Shown: one piece after another, positions 1-11,206 of the stretch
Numbering within the stretch: position 1 is the stretch's first letter
How the letters are laid out: every line of letters starts with the position of its first letter
From: Liopterus haemorrhoidalis
Taxonomy: Eukaryota; Arthropoda; Insecta; Coleoptera; Dytiscidae
Direction of reading: 5' to 3'
Assembly: GCA_963971575.1 (NCBI GenBank)
Contig: OZ020622.1
Span: forward strand, 18,602,879 to 18,666,878
DNA length: 64,000 bases
The notes under the pieces: model-generated
What the model was told of the DNA's origin: nothing
Database searches by the model: none
What the model saw: the letters and a program-made list of their open reading frames with translations, nothing else
Made by a program: the position numbers and the translations under genes

Positions 1-456
1 ATTTCACATCTATCAGTGTTACTCAAAAGTTTTTCTAAATTTCCAAGTGACATAATTAATAATGAATCCTATGCAATGATATTCAACTATTTTATTAATT
101 TTTTTCTATTTTATTCAGATCCATGTATTATTTATAGTGAAATAAAATATTATTGTAACGTTTAAATCGTACAAACGTAAATTAATTAACCGATTTGGAT
201 AATCCTTTGAACATTGTATGTATAGATTAGAACTTCCCGAGTGTTATTGACTATATCAGTGTTTCTGAACCGGGGTGCCACGACACTCTCACCGGTGTGC
301 CACCAATTTGAAAAATTATTTCAACGTTAAATTGCTCAGAACTTCCTGTTTGTTATAGGCTAAAGAAAATAATAATAATAATTTTTGCTGACGTTTTGTG
401 GGTGTACCGCGGGCGCGCCCGAGGTGCGTCACTTCGATAACCACGTAACAGGCAAA

Positions 457-584
457 AAAACGAGTCGCGAAGCGACGAGTTTTATAATCAACAGTTGCGG
501 CAAAATGCCTTATTATATTAAAACGAGTCGCGAAGCGACGAGTTTTGTCAAGGAAGGGGGAGAAGCCCGGCGTAGCCGGGCTGA
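457..584. repeat. Cluster of GC-rich palindromes
   Basis: Two near-identical copies of a palindromic block with core GTCGCGAAGCGAC lie at about 457-484 and 521-546. They are followed by a perfect hairpin AGCCCGGC-gta-GCCGGGCT at 564-582, itself flanked by G-rich and C-rich tracts. The block is strikingly GC-rich against its AT-rich surroundings. An open frame runs through it but has no recognisable protein features and is probably fortuitous. Confidence 0.6.
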
Positions 585-904
585 GGCCCCTAGTTATTAT
601 ATATTATATTTTTTATAATAAATATCACTCGTTTCCATGCTTTCACTTTTGGAATTTTCAAGTTCTCTTCTCGTGACAACCTTGAAGAATGAAACTCACA
701 TATAGTTCAGCTTGAGTCAAAAAAACAGACTATATCCAAAGCATATAAATCTTTCTAAAATGTAGTTTACCATGCATAATTGTATCCTTTCAGCTGTTGC
801 ATTAATCTTGAAGGTCTACTTCGTCTATTTTTTACAATAAATTAAATAAATGTTTTGAACAACAGCTACATTTTCCGGTGTTACAACTTGCTCAGATGTA
901 GTAG

Positions 905-1545
905 TAGTAGGCTTCCTTAAGAGCGTAATGTACCTAGGTTACGCGCAACGGAAACGTGCATTTGGAAGGGCCAAAGAATTTGAACCAAATGTTGTCGGAT
1001 CAATTTGATTTTTTTTTTTTTAATTTGAAGATAAAGATTGTCCCCGTTGGATTTCAGAGTTAAAATTTGGTTTTATTTTTAATTTTCAGTTTTACGATGT
1101 CCTAAACTTTGTGTAACTTCACATCACTGTTACTCCGTAAATCAATAACAATTGCAAATTCCATAGCTGATATCCTATAGATTGTACTTTTATCTTTAAA
1201 ATGAGCCCTTGTTTATGAAAATTAATTAATATTTAGCACCAATTCTTTGACCCACACCGAAACACTATTTATATGAAATACTGGCATTTACAAGCATCGA
1301 GAGATGTATCCATCTGGTAGCGTGGTTTTAAACTAATCTAGTCATAGTAGAGGGAGTCTTAAGCTCCGCCTTAATTTTCTACACATATCTTTATATTTGG
1401 TGTTTAATTAGTAAGACATAAACTGTTGACTATGCTTATTCACTGTTTTATAAAAATTGGTAACTGAAGATCTTTGGAATAAAACAGTTTGTGATGTCAA
1501 ATTTGCGTGTTTTATTTTAGACTTTGCTCTTTCCGTGGTAGAATA
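905..1545 (+). repeat. Dispersed repeat D, copy 1
   Basis: This segment matches the reverse complement of 44160-46442 (which has a hAT insertion in the middle) over nearly its whole length. A more diverged inverted copy lies at about 2944-3230. No coding potential is seen. Class unknown; probably a non-autonomous element. Confidence 0.65.
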
Positions 1546-1569
1546 CAAATTCATATTGACCGGTTTTTT

Positions 1570-2690
1570 TTATTTCATCCCTAAAGGGTGATAAGGGGTG
1601 AAATGTGAATTCAAACATTCCTTAATATCTCTTAGGACCAATAAGATATCTACTTGGTTTTTGCTTACAAAGATAACCCGTACAAATACCGAAAAATTAT
1701 TTCAGAATTTTTTCTTAATCAACCCCTAAAGGGGTGACTCTACAATTGGGGCGAATTATACATCCTGTCGTATTTCCTGTGTTTGTCGGGTGAAATGTGA
1801 ATTCAGGCATTCCTTAATATCTCTTAGGACCAATGAGATATCGACTTGCATTTTGCTTACAAAGATTAGCCATACAAATACCGAAAAACTTATTTCAGGA
1901 TTTTGTCCTAATCAACCCATAAAGGGTGAATCAACCATTGGGGCGAATTATACATCCCGTTGTATTTCCTGTGTTTGTTGAGTTATAAATATACTTTTTG
2001 GCACACATGTGCCTTTTCAAAATATCTCGAAATGTTATTGACAGTTTTTTTAAATTGCATACCTTAAGGGTGAAAAGGGGTGAAATGTGAATTCAGGGAT
2101 TCTTTAATATCTCTTGGGACCAATGAGATATCGACTTGATTTTTTCTTACAAAGATTACTCTTACAATTGTCGAAAAAGTTATTTCAGGATTTTGTCCTA
2201 ATCAACCCCTAAAGGGGTGAATCTACAGTTGGGGCGAATTATACATCCCGTTGTATTTCTTGTGTTTGTTGAGTTATAAAATTACTTTTTGGCACATATG
2301 TGTCTTTTAAAAATATCTAGAAATGGTATTGACAGTTTTTTAAAATTATATGCCTTAAGGGTGAACAGGGGTAAAATGTGAATTCAGGCATTCCTTAATA
2401 TCTCTTAAGACCAATGAGATATCGACTTGATTTTTGCTTACAAAGATTACTCTTGCAATTGCCGAAAAACTTGTTTTAAGATTTTGTCCTAATCAATCCC
2501 TAAAGGGGTGAATCTACAATTAGGGCGAATTATACATCCTGTTGTATTTCCTGTGTTTGTTAAGATATAAAATTACTTGGTATTTACTTATAAAGACTAC
2601 CCATGCAAGTACCGAAAAACGTATATCAGAATTTTATCCTACCCCTATCAACCCCTAAAGGGCTGAATCTACAATTACTTTTTATTTTAC
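1570..2690 (+). repeat. Tandem array, ~290-bp unit, about four copies
   Basis: The block gtgaaatgtgaattca recurs near 1598, 1788, 2078 and (slightly altered) 2370, giving spacings of about 190, 290 and 290 bp. Each unit also holds 'aaaggggtga' and 'ggggcgaattatacatcc' blocks. One unit is about 100 bp short. No conserved reading frame. Confidence 0.75.
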
Positions 2691-2798
2691 TAATTATTTT
2701 TTGAATTTCCTATTTATCTCCCCTACTATAATTTTAGGGGTGCTTAATAAATTTCTGACACGCCAAGGGGTAAGTCAAAAAAATGTTGAGAACCACCG

Positions 2799-4296
2799 GT
2801 CTACAATGATGGTCAGAGGCGTAGCAGGGGGGGGGGGATTGGAGAGAAACTTCTTCACACATATTATTATTATTACATTAATGATTATTAACATAATTTT
2901 TTGATGATAAAAAAAATATTATTTCTACAAAATTATCTGTAAAATCAAAATTGGTAATAAATATTAATCACTTTTCACATCCAAGGGCTTATTTTAAAGA
3001 TAAAATTACTATATAGACTGGTCCAGTGTTAACATTTGTATTTTTTATTCATTTACTGAGTAACAGTGATGTGAAGTTAAAAAAAAAAGTTCAGCACTGT
3101 AAAATTGAAAATCAAAAATAAATCAAAATTTTTCTTTCATATCTAGAAGTTTAAAAAAAAAACTCAAATTGATTTGAACACATTTAGTTTATATTTTACG
3201 GTTCCGAAAAATCCTGGGTTGTTTTATAAGTATGAGCACATTTCCCTCTCCCTGTAAGCTACTTCGAGGTGAGAGAATTTGCAACCACACCTCCTGTGAC
3301 GTATTAAGTCTACTGGCCACCGCACCTCGCGGCCATCCATTGACTTTAGAGTTCGCTACGTTACGACCTTAATCATGTGAAACAGAACATTTCATAAACA
3401 AAAATTAATATGTAATGGTATACAAAATACACATTTATAGTGAAAAATTGCTTCTTCTCACTCTTTCTCCATTTCTTTGCATTTTCTTTAGTTGAAAATA
3501 GTTATTTAAATTTTTTGGATTTGCTTTATTATTTTTTAATTTGGGAACGGATTAATTGATTTCCCATTGGGTTTCTAAATACTTTTTAAGATACGAACAG
3601 CGGTCAGGAACAAATTAAGTTTGTAAGTCAAGGTGCCACTGTATATCTAAATGTGCCACCAAAATCAGTTATAGATGTTTTCAAATGTGCAAGAAAGTTA
3701 GTTAAATATATTTCTATGAAAGCTGTTAAAAATATTAGTAACGTTATCAGTAAACAACGTACTGCTGAACAATCATTTTTTACGTTAAATTATTTAAAAA
3801 ACTATTTCCGAAGCAGCGTCTTCAAACAAGACAGAAGATTTGAAAATGGATTTTCTTTATTTTTTATATACAAATATATGCACATATGATGCTTTATATA
3901 TTTTGAAGAAGTCCAAAAGAAGACTGAATATTATTATATAATCAATAAATGTGTACGTCTTTAAATTCAATTTTGTATTTAATATGTACGAGACTGATAT
4001 AAAAATGAAAATTTATATTTTTGATCTAAATAAAAATAGAAAAACTTAATAAAAACTTAGAATATGTATATCTAAGCGTTTGTTTTGGCGCCCTGGGCCT
4101 GTGCCCCGGTCGCCCCTGCCTTTCACCGTCGCTGCTGGTCACCCTAAATATGACGTTAGAGTCTAGACGAGTTCATAGATGGCACAGGAACTGTCGTTTC
4201 CTTGAAAATTCTATCAGTCAACTACGTATGTCTTTACTAGAATAATCTGTTTTGCTTTATTTTTTATGTCGTTCTTAAAATCGTATCAGTCATTAA
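2799..4296. other. Gene-free stretch with a diverged repeat D copy
   Basis: About 2944-3230 is a diverged, inverted copy of repeat D. The remainder is AT-rich with no open frame that resembles a known protein. A short G-homopolymer lies near 2827-2837. Confidence 0.5.
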
Positions 4297-6086
4297 TAGA
4301 GACTGGTAAATATATGCAACGGTACTTTTGCCATAAGCGTGCTATTTTAAATTTTATTTTGAACGAATAATTCTGTATAATCCGTCTCAATTTGTAATAC
4401 GAAACTAGATCTGGTTACTTTGGTGACTGTTGTGGTGTAAACAGACTTTGGCGTATCCGTGTGAATCAATACTATGACAATATTATAAATGTATTGTCAG
4501 TATACAACATAAAAAATGAACTTTCACTGTTAGTTCCGTATTACAGAATGAGACAGATAATAATAATTTTTAACTTCTTTTTACTTATAAAGCGCCCTCT
4601 CTGATATTAGCATACTATATATAGACTGTATTGGGTATATAAACTGTTCACTTTTGTAAGAACAAATTAGATCTGGTTATTTTGGTTACTTTTATAGTGT
4701 ATTATTGACTTTAAATGTCAATTAAAAATATTCCTTACACTGTAAACCGACTTTAGGTGTCTAGGTTATGGTCATTATAATTAAGATATCATTTTTCATT
4801 ATGACATATGTCAAATGGATTTTTTATTACCAACATGACATACAATTTCAAAGATGGAAACTATTCAAAACAAAATTTCCTCTTAGTTTGTTCTTACAAA
4901 TGTGAAACGCTTATATCAGGTTCTTTCCCCAAAGCCTATATGATATAGAAGATTGGTAAAAAAGGGTAGTGCCATTAAGAGTATCCTTATATAAAGAATT
5001 ATGTCCAAATTTACCCTTACCACCAAATCCTGTTGTGACACTTTTGGGAACTTTATTATGTTATTTTATGTTAACAATTTTGAAGTTTTAAAATTTTTTA
5101 TTTTCAATCTAACTTCGGATGCTCAAAGCATTATAATATCAAAAAATATTATACAAAAACCAAATATTTATGAAGAGTTAAAGTTCATAATTTTGAATTT
5201 CTTCCTTCAACCATAGTAAATTTAGAAAAACAAAACCGGCCGTTGTCAGAATCTTTAAATATTATTTATTGGACAGTAAACAATCTGAAATCTGTTCCCG
5301 GCGAGTTTGGTTTGCACTTGTATGCAAAAATTGATAGTATATTTAATAAATATCCTGACCTACAAGTATTACTACAATTTTCTATCAATTTATTATCAAA
5401 TCAGGATATATTTAATAAATATAAAGAAATATATACTATTTGTAATTATGCACCAAAAACAAGTTTTGATGTAGAGAGGTCTTTTTCTTTTTTCAAGGAA
5501 GTATATACATCGAAAAGAACTAATTTTTCTGATGAAAATTTAGAAAAATACTTAATGATTTCTTTAAATAATTAAAAACATTACTTTCAGAAATAATATT
5601 ATTAATTATTATTATTATTATTATTGAGAAAAGAAAAAAACAAAAAACTTACTATAACACTCACCAAGTCGAAAAATGTCTTACTATTATTATTATTGAT
5701 ATTAAAATTGCATTTATTTTGCTTGTGTATGCTATTTATTAATAATAAATAATCTTCTAAACTTTTTCATTTTTCAATTTGTTACTATTTGGAAACAAAG
5801 ACCAACAAAAAACAAAAGAATAAAACACTTGTACCGCAATGAATTCTTATCTTAATAACGACACCTCATTATTTTGGGATTATATCCGAGATAATTGCAG
5901 TCACTTCTTTGCCATTGGTCAGTGTTTGATAAGATATTCAATTTTTATACGCTACACTATTTGTCAGTAGGGCACATTACAAATATATATATATAATAAC
6001 ATTTTATTTCTACAGATAACACATGTGCCGCTTTTTATCGAACAACACCTAACTAAAGTACCGTTGCATATATTTGCCGGACTCTA
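4297..6086 (+). mobile_element. hAT element with broken transposase
   Basis: The ends TAGAGACTGGTAAATATATG (left) and TAGAGTCCGGCAAATATATG (right, read inward) form inverted repeats of about 33 bp. They are flanked by 8-bp duplications gtcattaa (4289-4296) and gtcgttaa (6087-6094), one mismatch apart and matching nTnnnnAn, the pattern known for Ac-like hATs. The interior carries a C-terminal hAT transposase relic. Confidence 0.85.
5001..5575 (+). pseudogene. hAT transposase, C-terminal part, frameshifted
   Basis: Two overlapping frames together encode the C-terminal third of a hAT transposase. The first (5001-5216) has a segment like the hAT 'T.WGT...Y...NFE' region. The second, open upstream of 5243 through LEKQNRPLSESLNII, ends with FDVERSFSFFKEV and a short ENLEKYLMI segment, typical of the hATC dimerisation domain. 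The two frames differ by one nucleotide, so a frameshift lies near 5190-5215. The N-terminal zinc finger and most of the RNase H-like catalytic core are missing or unreadable. It sits inside the hAT element with matching termini, so it is the remains of that element's own transposase. Confidence 0.75.
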
Positions 6087-6358
6087 GTCGTTAATAAACC
6101 TTATTTTGACAGGCCGAATAATGTAACTCATTACAGATTGTTGTAATATGCTGAAGAATTACTTCCGTAATTATTCTGAAACAATTGTTTACAATACTTT
6201 TCAGATAATCCTTGACGACAATCAATTGCATTATCTGCCAATTTATGTTAAATTATTTTAGTTATTTTGTCAGTAATTATCAACTCTGTCTGACTAAGCA
6301 ATAATTAATAGATAAATTTAATTACAAAAACTATTTATAATTGATCAATTTAGTAAAA

Positions 6359-6367
6359 CTATATAAC
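6359..6367 (+). promoter_or_regulatory. TATA box of the secreted repeat-protein gene
   Basis: CTATATAAC lies 35 bp upstream of the start codon at 6402. A start site 25-32 bp downstream would leave a 5' untranslated leader of only about 10 nt, unless a further exon exists. Inferred from position and sequence only. Confidence 0.5.
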
Positions 6368-6401
6368 AACATTCTGCACGCTCGAATGATTCATATTAAA
6401 A

Positions 6402-6487
6402 ATGGGGATTGGAATAGTAACATTTTGTTTACTAAGCTGTGCTTTAGGCCTAATAACGGCCATTGACCTCAAAGGAGTAAAAACGCA
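6402..6487 (+). CDS. Secreted repeat protein, exon 1 (signal peptide)
   Basis: This short exon is too small to stand out by length. It opens with ATG in a good context (aaaATGG) and encodes MGIGIVTFCLLSCALGLITA followed by IDLKGVKT, a classic signal peptide with likely cleavage after residue 16 or 20. It stops at GCA|GTAAGT, a strong donor. The exon is 86 nt long (phase 2); the leftover 'ca' joins the first 'a' of exon 2 to give Gln29, and the frame then continues unbroken for 982 codons. That exact phase match is the main support for the joint. The 4,719-bp intron (6488-11206) holds several transposons. Confidence 0.85.
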
Positions 6488-6544
6488 GTAAGTACGTAAT
6501 TTTGATTTTTTAAATCTCTACCAAAATAATTTTCCCTACAACCA

Positions 6545-7035
6545 GAGATAACGTGTGATTTAAAAAAACTCTTTAGAGTAGGCTGAGAAAAAAATCACGT
6601 ATGGCGGTGAATAAATTTGGAACACTAGAACTATTCATATAACCTTTGACACTGTGATTTAAAAAAAAAGAAAACAATGTATCATGAAATAAGGCAACTC
6701 TTTAGAAATTATAAACCTTTTGCACTACGAGATTTAAGTTTGCTATTTGAATATTATTTATATTCCTCAAATAAAAATAATTATTTATGAAATGATTCGC
6801 ATTTTTATTTCAATAAACCGTAAGTTTTTTTATAAATATATATTATTATATTTGATAAACCTTTTTTTACTTAAAATTAGCAATATATCCTTTGTTTGAT
6901 AAATTTTTCCTAGGACATCCTGTATAAAAGATAACGTGTAGTGAAAAACAAATCGTCAAAGTAGGTCGAAAAAATAATCACGTATGTCTTTGAATAAATT
7001 CGGAACGTTAGAGCTATTCACATAACCTTTGGCAC
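6545..7035 (+). repeat. Direct repeat pair in intron
   Basis: Two related blocks of about 105 bp (about 6548-6652 and 6927-7032) share 'ataacgtgt', 'atcacgtatg', 'gaataaatt.ggaac' and 'cataacctttg.cac'. They lie about 380 bp apart. Function unknown. Confidence 0.6.
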
Positions 7036-7429
7036 TACAGAGCTACTAAGCAAATTTTGCTTTAAACAGTTAGTTTTCCTTAAAACTAAATCTTGTTTAT
7101 TTTTTTTATTTTTATAAAATAGCAAGTAGAAATGGACAAACGCTTAAATAACCAATCTCAAATAAATAAAATAATAAACTTATAAACTAAACAAGATGGA
7201 ATATGTAATCAGGGCCTTCATCAATACAGATTCTGATTATACTGTTAATTTAAAATTGCTAAATTGTCAAAAACTACAGTTTTTGTTTTTGTTGTTGCTC
7301 GATTATCTCTAACATTTATATTACTGTCTTTCTCTTATATAGCCTTCTTTAGTTGTCTTTCTCTTCCACGGATTAATCTGACGATTTTTTTTAAATCACA
7401 CTTTATATTTAGTATCACTTATTTATATA

Positions 7430-8040
7430 CAGGGTGTTTGATGTAACCGAGCAGCAGTGGTCTAAGCTATACACCACGATATAAATTGATACACCACTGA
7501 TATAAATTTAAAAAACGGTTCAATAATTAGCTTTCTCGGGAAACCAAGAAGCGCGCTCCTCCAGTTTAGAAACCTTGATATAGCATATGAAGAGTCGGGG
7601 GGAAAAACGATGATAGTCACAATTTACTAATTCTCCGTGTATCAAAAAGTTTTTGTTCTCATAAAATACTATGATATTAACTTGAAAGTTTCATAAATTA
7701 TTAGTATTACTGGTAATGTTACCATCATCAGCTAATGTTTTGAATCGCCAAAAATTATGTATAAGGGCAGTATAAAACAAAGATTCCGAAGAAATCGTTA
7801 TATTGAATCTCTGTAAACTTGAAAAATTGTATGAAATGGTGCTAATGAAAAAGAAGGGCTATTCCAAGATTAATAAAATACATTTTCTAATGTTTTTGAA
7901 AGGTTTTTAATTAAGGTTAAACACATTTTTTTCAAATTTATATATACTACAAAAACAAATTACAAAAGGTGCAAATAATAAAAAGATGTCATTGATAAAT
8001 CAGTGATGTCTAACAAATATACAGGGTGTTTGTTTGAAAC
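7430..8040 (+). repeat. Intron segment with two 'acagggtgttt' ends
   Basis: The motif atacagggtgttt appears near 7428 and again near 8021. This motif is often found at ends of dispersed insect repeats. No coding frame is recognised between them. Confidence 0.3.
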
Positions 8041-8149
8041 GGGGCACCCCGAAAATCTCCTTTATTTGTAAAGATACAAAAAATCTTCAGAACAAAAGTT
8101 AAACTAGACAAAAAGGCCCATTCTAAAGGTTACTATAAGAATTCTGAGG

Positions 8150-8346
8150 CACTTCCGGTTTCATCAGAAATGATGTCAACTTTTGATCTAACATAGGGAA
8201 TCGATAATTTTATATTTTTTTCCTAAAAGTACATTAAATTATTAAATTTTTATGTTAACCATTTTAACTTTAGGAAAAAAGTATAAAATTATCGATTCCC
8301 TATGCTAGATCAAAAGTTGACATCATTTCCGGTGAAACCGGAAGTG
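8150..8346. repeat. Long hairpin (about 78-bp arms)
   Basis: The left arm begins CACTTCCGGTTTCATC and the right arm ends with its complement GAAACCGGAAGTG. The arms share the reverse complement of 'agggaatcgataatttta' and 'atgatgtcaacttttgat', with a few mismatches, around a loop of about 40 bp. It lies in the intron and would form a strong stem if transcribed. Probably a fold-back MITE fragment. Confidence 0.75.
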
Positions 8347-9105
8347 CCGGATTGAAAGCATATGTCAAATTATTGTTAGTTTGTAAAGGAAACCGGATTG
8401 AAACTAAATAATACAGTTAAAGTTGTCGAATTTTGTAAATATACATTTTGATAGAGTTGGTCTTGGTCAGTCGGTTAATCAGCTGACGCAAGTATTGTTA
8501 TTTTAACAAAATTTACATTCAGTATGACACGCACATGACCGTTGCAAGATAACGTAATAAATAGGTTGAAAGCAACTGTCAAAATTATTGTTAGTTTTTA
8601 AAGCGAACTGAATAAAAATGAAATAAATAATAAAGTTATAGTCGTGGAAAAAGCATAGTATGAAATTTGCATGGAATAGTCATTTCTCACTCTTATGAAT
8701 TGCGCTAGTCCCCAGCGACTTGTGACGCAACTTTCATACTCGTGTGAAATGACCATCATTCCATGCTCGTTGCATGAATTGAATAATATACTATTATTCC
8801 ATCGTAGTTGGTTTGAAAAAACATAGATGTCAAACATTCGTCACCCATTAATTTTCATAGCTGTCATTTAACATTAAAACTGTCTACTAAATCTTTCCAC
8901 AACGTACAGTGCATAGTCGACTAATTTTAGAGCTATGAACGCAGCTTTACTGTATATATGTAAATATCTCACATTTAAATGAATCATTCTAATTTAATTA
9001 ATTAAACACTAATAATATCTCAAAAACACATTTCCTCAAACCTTTCATTCTAGCGAAAGCAAGCCTAACATTAATGAGCACAATTTGCCACTGTTGGAGA
9101 AATAA
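8347..9105. other. Intron stretch without genes
   Basis: It holds a diverged short duplication ('attgttagttt.taaag' near 8374 and 8588) and AT-rich sequence. Nothing else recognised. Confidence 0.4.
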
Positions 9106-9167
9106 TGGCCCGGTTATACAATGCCAGTAACTTGTGCCAATACTTGTACAAGTCGTTTTGTCATTTA

Positions 9168-9769
9168 TACCCTTTTCACACTAGACCTTTAAGACGAGTG
9201 AACTTAAAGTTCACCGATGTTTAAGATCGGTATGCTTTCACACTTGATGTTTAAATCTCTGATGCTGTCATCAGCTACAGTAATTTTGTCCTTAAGTTAC
9301 CGTCATGAAATTACCAGTTTTGAACTGTCTGCGCAAACGCACATTTTGAATTATTATAAAAAAATATGTATATTTCATTTCATTCTACAATAAAGACACT
9401 ACAATAAAGAATATATTACACCTGTATTAACATGTAAGTTGATACATTTTATCTCAATTATTGTAGCGCTGTATTTTATTAAACACATTATTAAAATAAA
9501 TAATTTTACTATAACAACAAGTATAAACTTCTTATAACGTCGATATAATACAGTATTCTTGTTTATGATAATATAAAATGTTGACAGCACAAATTCAAGG
9601 AGTATTTTTTTATAATAGAAATTAAGTTGGCAAAGCGGACGAAGTTTAAGACGCAGATCTCTGTCTTAAACATCGCTTGTATTTAGACGAGGCCATACGG
9701 TTTCACATTAGCGTTTAAAGATACATTCACTTTAACATCCGATCTTAAAGATCTAGTGTGAAAAGGGTA
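9168..9769. mobile_element. Nested Harbinger-like MITE, 602 bp
   Basis: Inverted termini begin TACCCTTTTCACACTAGA at both ends, with TTA duplications at 9165-9167 and 9770-9772. It lies inside the larger Harbinger element, so it inserted later. No transposase is seen inside. Confidence 0.82.
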
Positions 9770-10080
9770 TTACACGTATGCCAGTAACTTATTTAAGTAA
9801 CCTTGCAAAGAACTCGAAACAAACTGCAAAATGTAGATGCTTCCAGTTATTTTTTATGCGTAAAACCGTCTTTTTAACGCGCCAATTTTCGATGTTTAAT
9901 CTAATTTTATGTTGCGTACGTCTTTCACACCTGTAAACAAAAAAGAATCTCCGCCCAAAAACAAAAAATAATCTGTTTCAAAATGATTTTAGAAGAATTA
10001 ATTGATAACTCAAAAGATATTGTGGCGCACCTTCCAAATGAAAGGTATATCTGACACTCCCATATCCAAGTGAACTGATT

Positions 10081-10620
10081 TTTAGGGTTTGTATGTATGA
10101 CCAAAAACCCTTATACTGTCATTTTGTCGTTTATCTGTCTGTCTGTTCGGTAAAAATTACTACCACTAACCACTAACCACTAACTACTACTTCAATTCCG
10201 ACAATGCTGTAAAACTAGCCTTCCAGGAATTCATTGACTCTCGTCCGCCAGAGTTTTATACCACCGGCCTGAACAACCTTCCGCATAAATGGCAAAAGTG
10301 TATAGACAATAAGGGTGTATACTTTGATGAATAAAATAATTCCTTATATCTGTAAGTTATCAACCAACTTTACCTTATTTAGGGTTTTGTAGTATTGACC
10401 AAAAAACCCTTATACTGTCATTTTGTCGTCTGTCTGTCTGTCTGTCTGTGCATAGGAAAAATACTAAAACATCTAAAAAACATATCCCCCTAAAAATATA
10501 AACAAATATATTCTCATCGAAATTTTGTTTATAAATTCTGAGTAGGTTATCAAATGAAAGTCCTTAGTACGTAGATTAACGATCAAAATTTTATTTTGCA
10601 AAATAAATTATTTACTCGTG
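10081..10620 (+). repeat. Family A fragments (GTCT microsatellite repeat)
   Basis: Two partial copies (about 10081-10170 and 10378-10620) start with the family's 'agggttttgta.tatgacc' block followed by (GTCT)n. The second goes on through 'catatccccctaaaaatat' and 'caaatgaaag'. They are truncated relative to the copies at 20391, 37757 and 58371. Confidence 0.75.
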
Positions 10621-10811
10621 ACTTTTGCCAAATTGTGCAAAAAAAATAATTTTCGCCCTTCTTGGTGGTAGGTTGTGCGGAGGGATTTACTTTTATTTTT
10701 TACTTCCACAGCATCAAAACCCTCGATGTTCATGTCACTTGCTAACTTGATTACTGCAGCTTCCCGAGCATGCTTATTTCTATAAGTTTTTAACGTCCCA
10801 TAAGCACCCAT
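10608..10811 (-). pseudogene. MADF-domain protein relic of Harbinger element
   Basis: The 67-residue frame includes GAYGTLKTYRNKHAREAAVIK and the tail VEVKNKSKSLRTTYHQE. These match the C-terminal two helices of MADF (Myb/SANT-like) DNA-binding domains, including the 'VK.K...LR..Y..E' signature. Harbinger elements commonly carry such a second gene beside the DDE transposase to help bring it to the ends. The N-terminal helix and the rest of the protein are not visible. It lies within the TIR-bounded element 9106-11113, so I read it as the element's accessory gene in decay and not a host exon. Confidence 0.65.
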
Positions 10812-11206
10812 GCTTCCTATATAAAATCAGAAATTTACTTGTGGTGTCCTCAGACCACTTTGTTATGGACATGGACAAGTATATTTAATGTTTTTGTATC
10901 AGCGAGAACAAATCACCTGTTCATGGCGGCCATTTTTAATACTCACTTGCGTAGCTACTTGTGCCAGTAAATAGGATCGGCTTCTATTCACTTGAATGAC
11001 ATGAGATATTGGTGCCAGTACTTGCACCAGTACTGGCATCTACGTCTACGTGATGCCAGTGATTGGTGCAAGATCTTATTTGTGCAAGTTACTGGCATCG
11101 TGTAACCGGGCCATAAGTCTGTGAACAGCTACTATAGCAGCCATTTGTAACAAAATAATATCTATAAATATTTTTTTGATTTAATTAAACACGATTTCTT
11201 TTTTAG

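Larger units (their letters stand above)
257..2798. mobile_element. Possible hAT-type element, two candidate ends
   Basis: The left end reads CAGTGTTTCTGAACC and the right end, read inward, CGGTGGTTCTCAAC, both resembling hAT termini. The flanking octamers gactatat and gtctacaa agree at only 5 of 8 positions, though both fit the nnnTAnnn pattern. No transposase is visible inside. The two ends may belong to different insertions, so the pairing is tentative. Confidence 0.3.
9106..11113 (-). mobile_element. Harbinger-type element, 2,008 bp, in the intron
   Basis: The termini TGGCCCGGTTATACAATGCC and, read inward from the right, TGGCCCGGTTACACGATGCC extend to 29 bp with two mismatches. They are flanked by TAA duplications (9103-9105, 11114-11116), the 3-bp TWA pattern of PIF/Harbinger elements. 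Inside lie a MADF-domain relic on the minus strand, a nested 602-bp MITE and microsatellite-cored repeat fragments. No DDE transposase gene is recognisable, so it is non-autonomous now. Confidence 0.88.
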
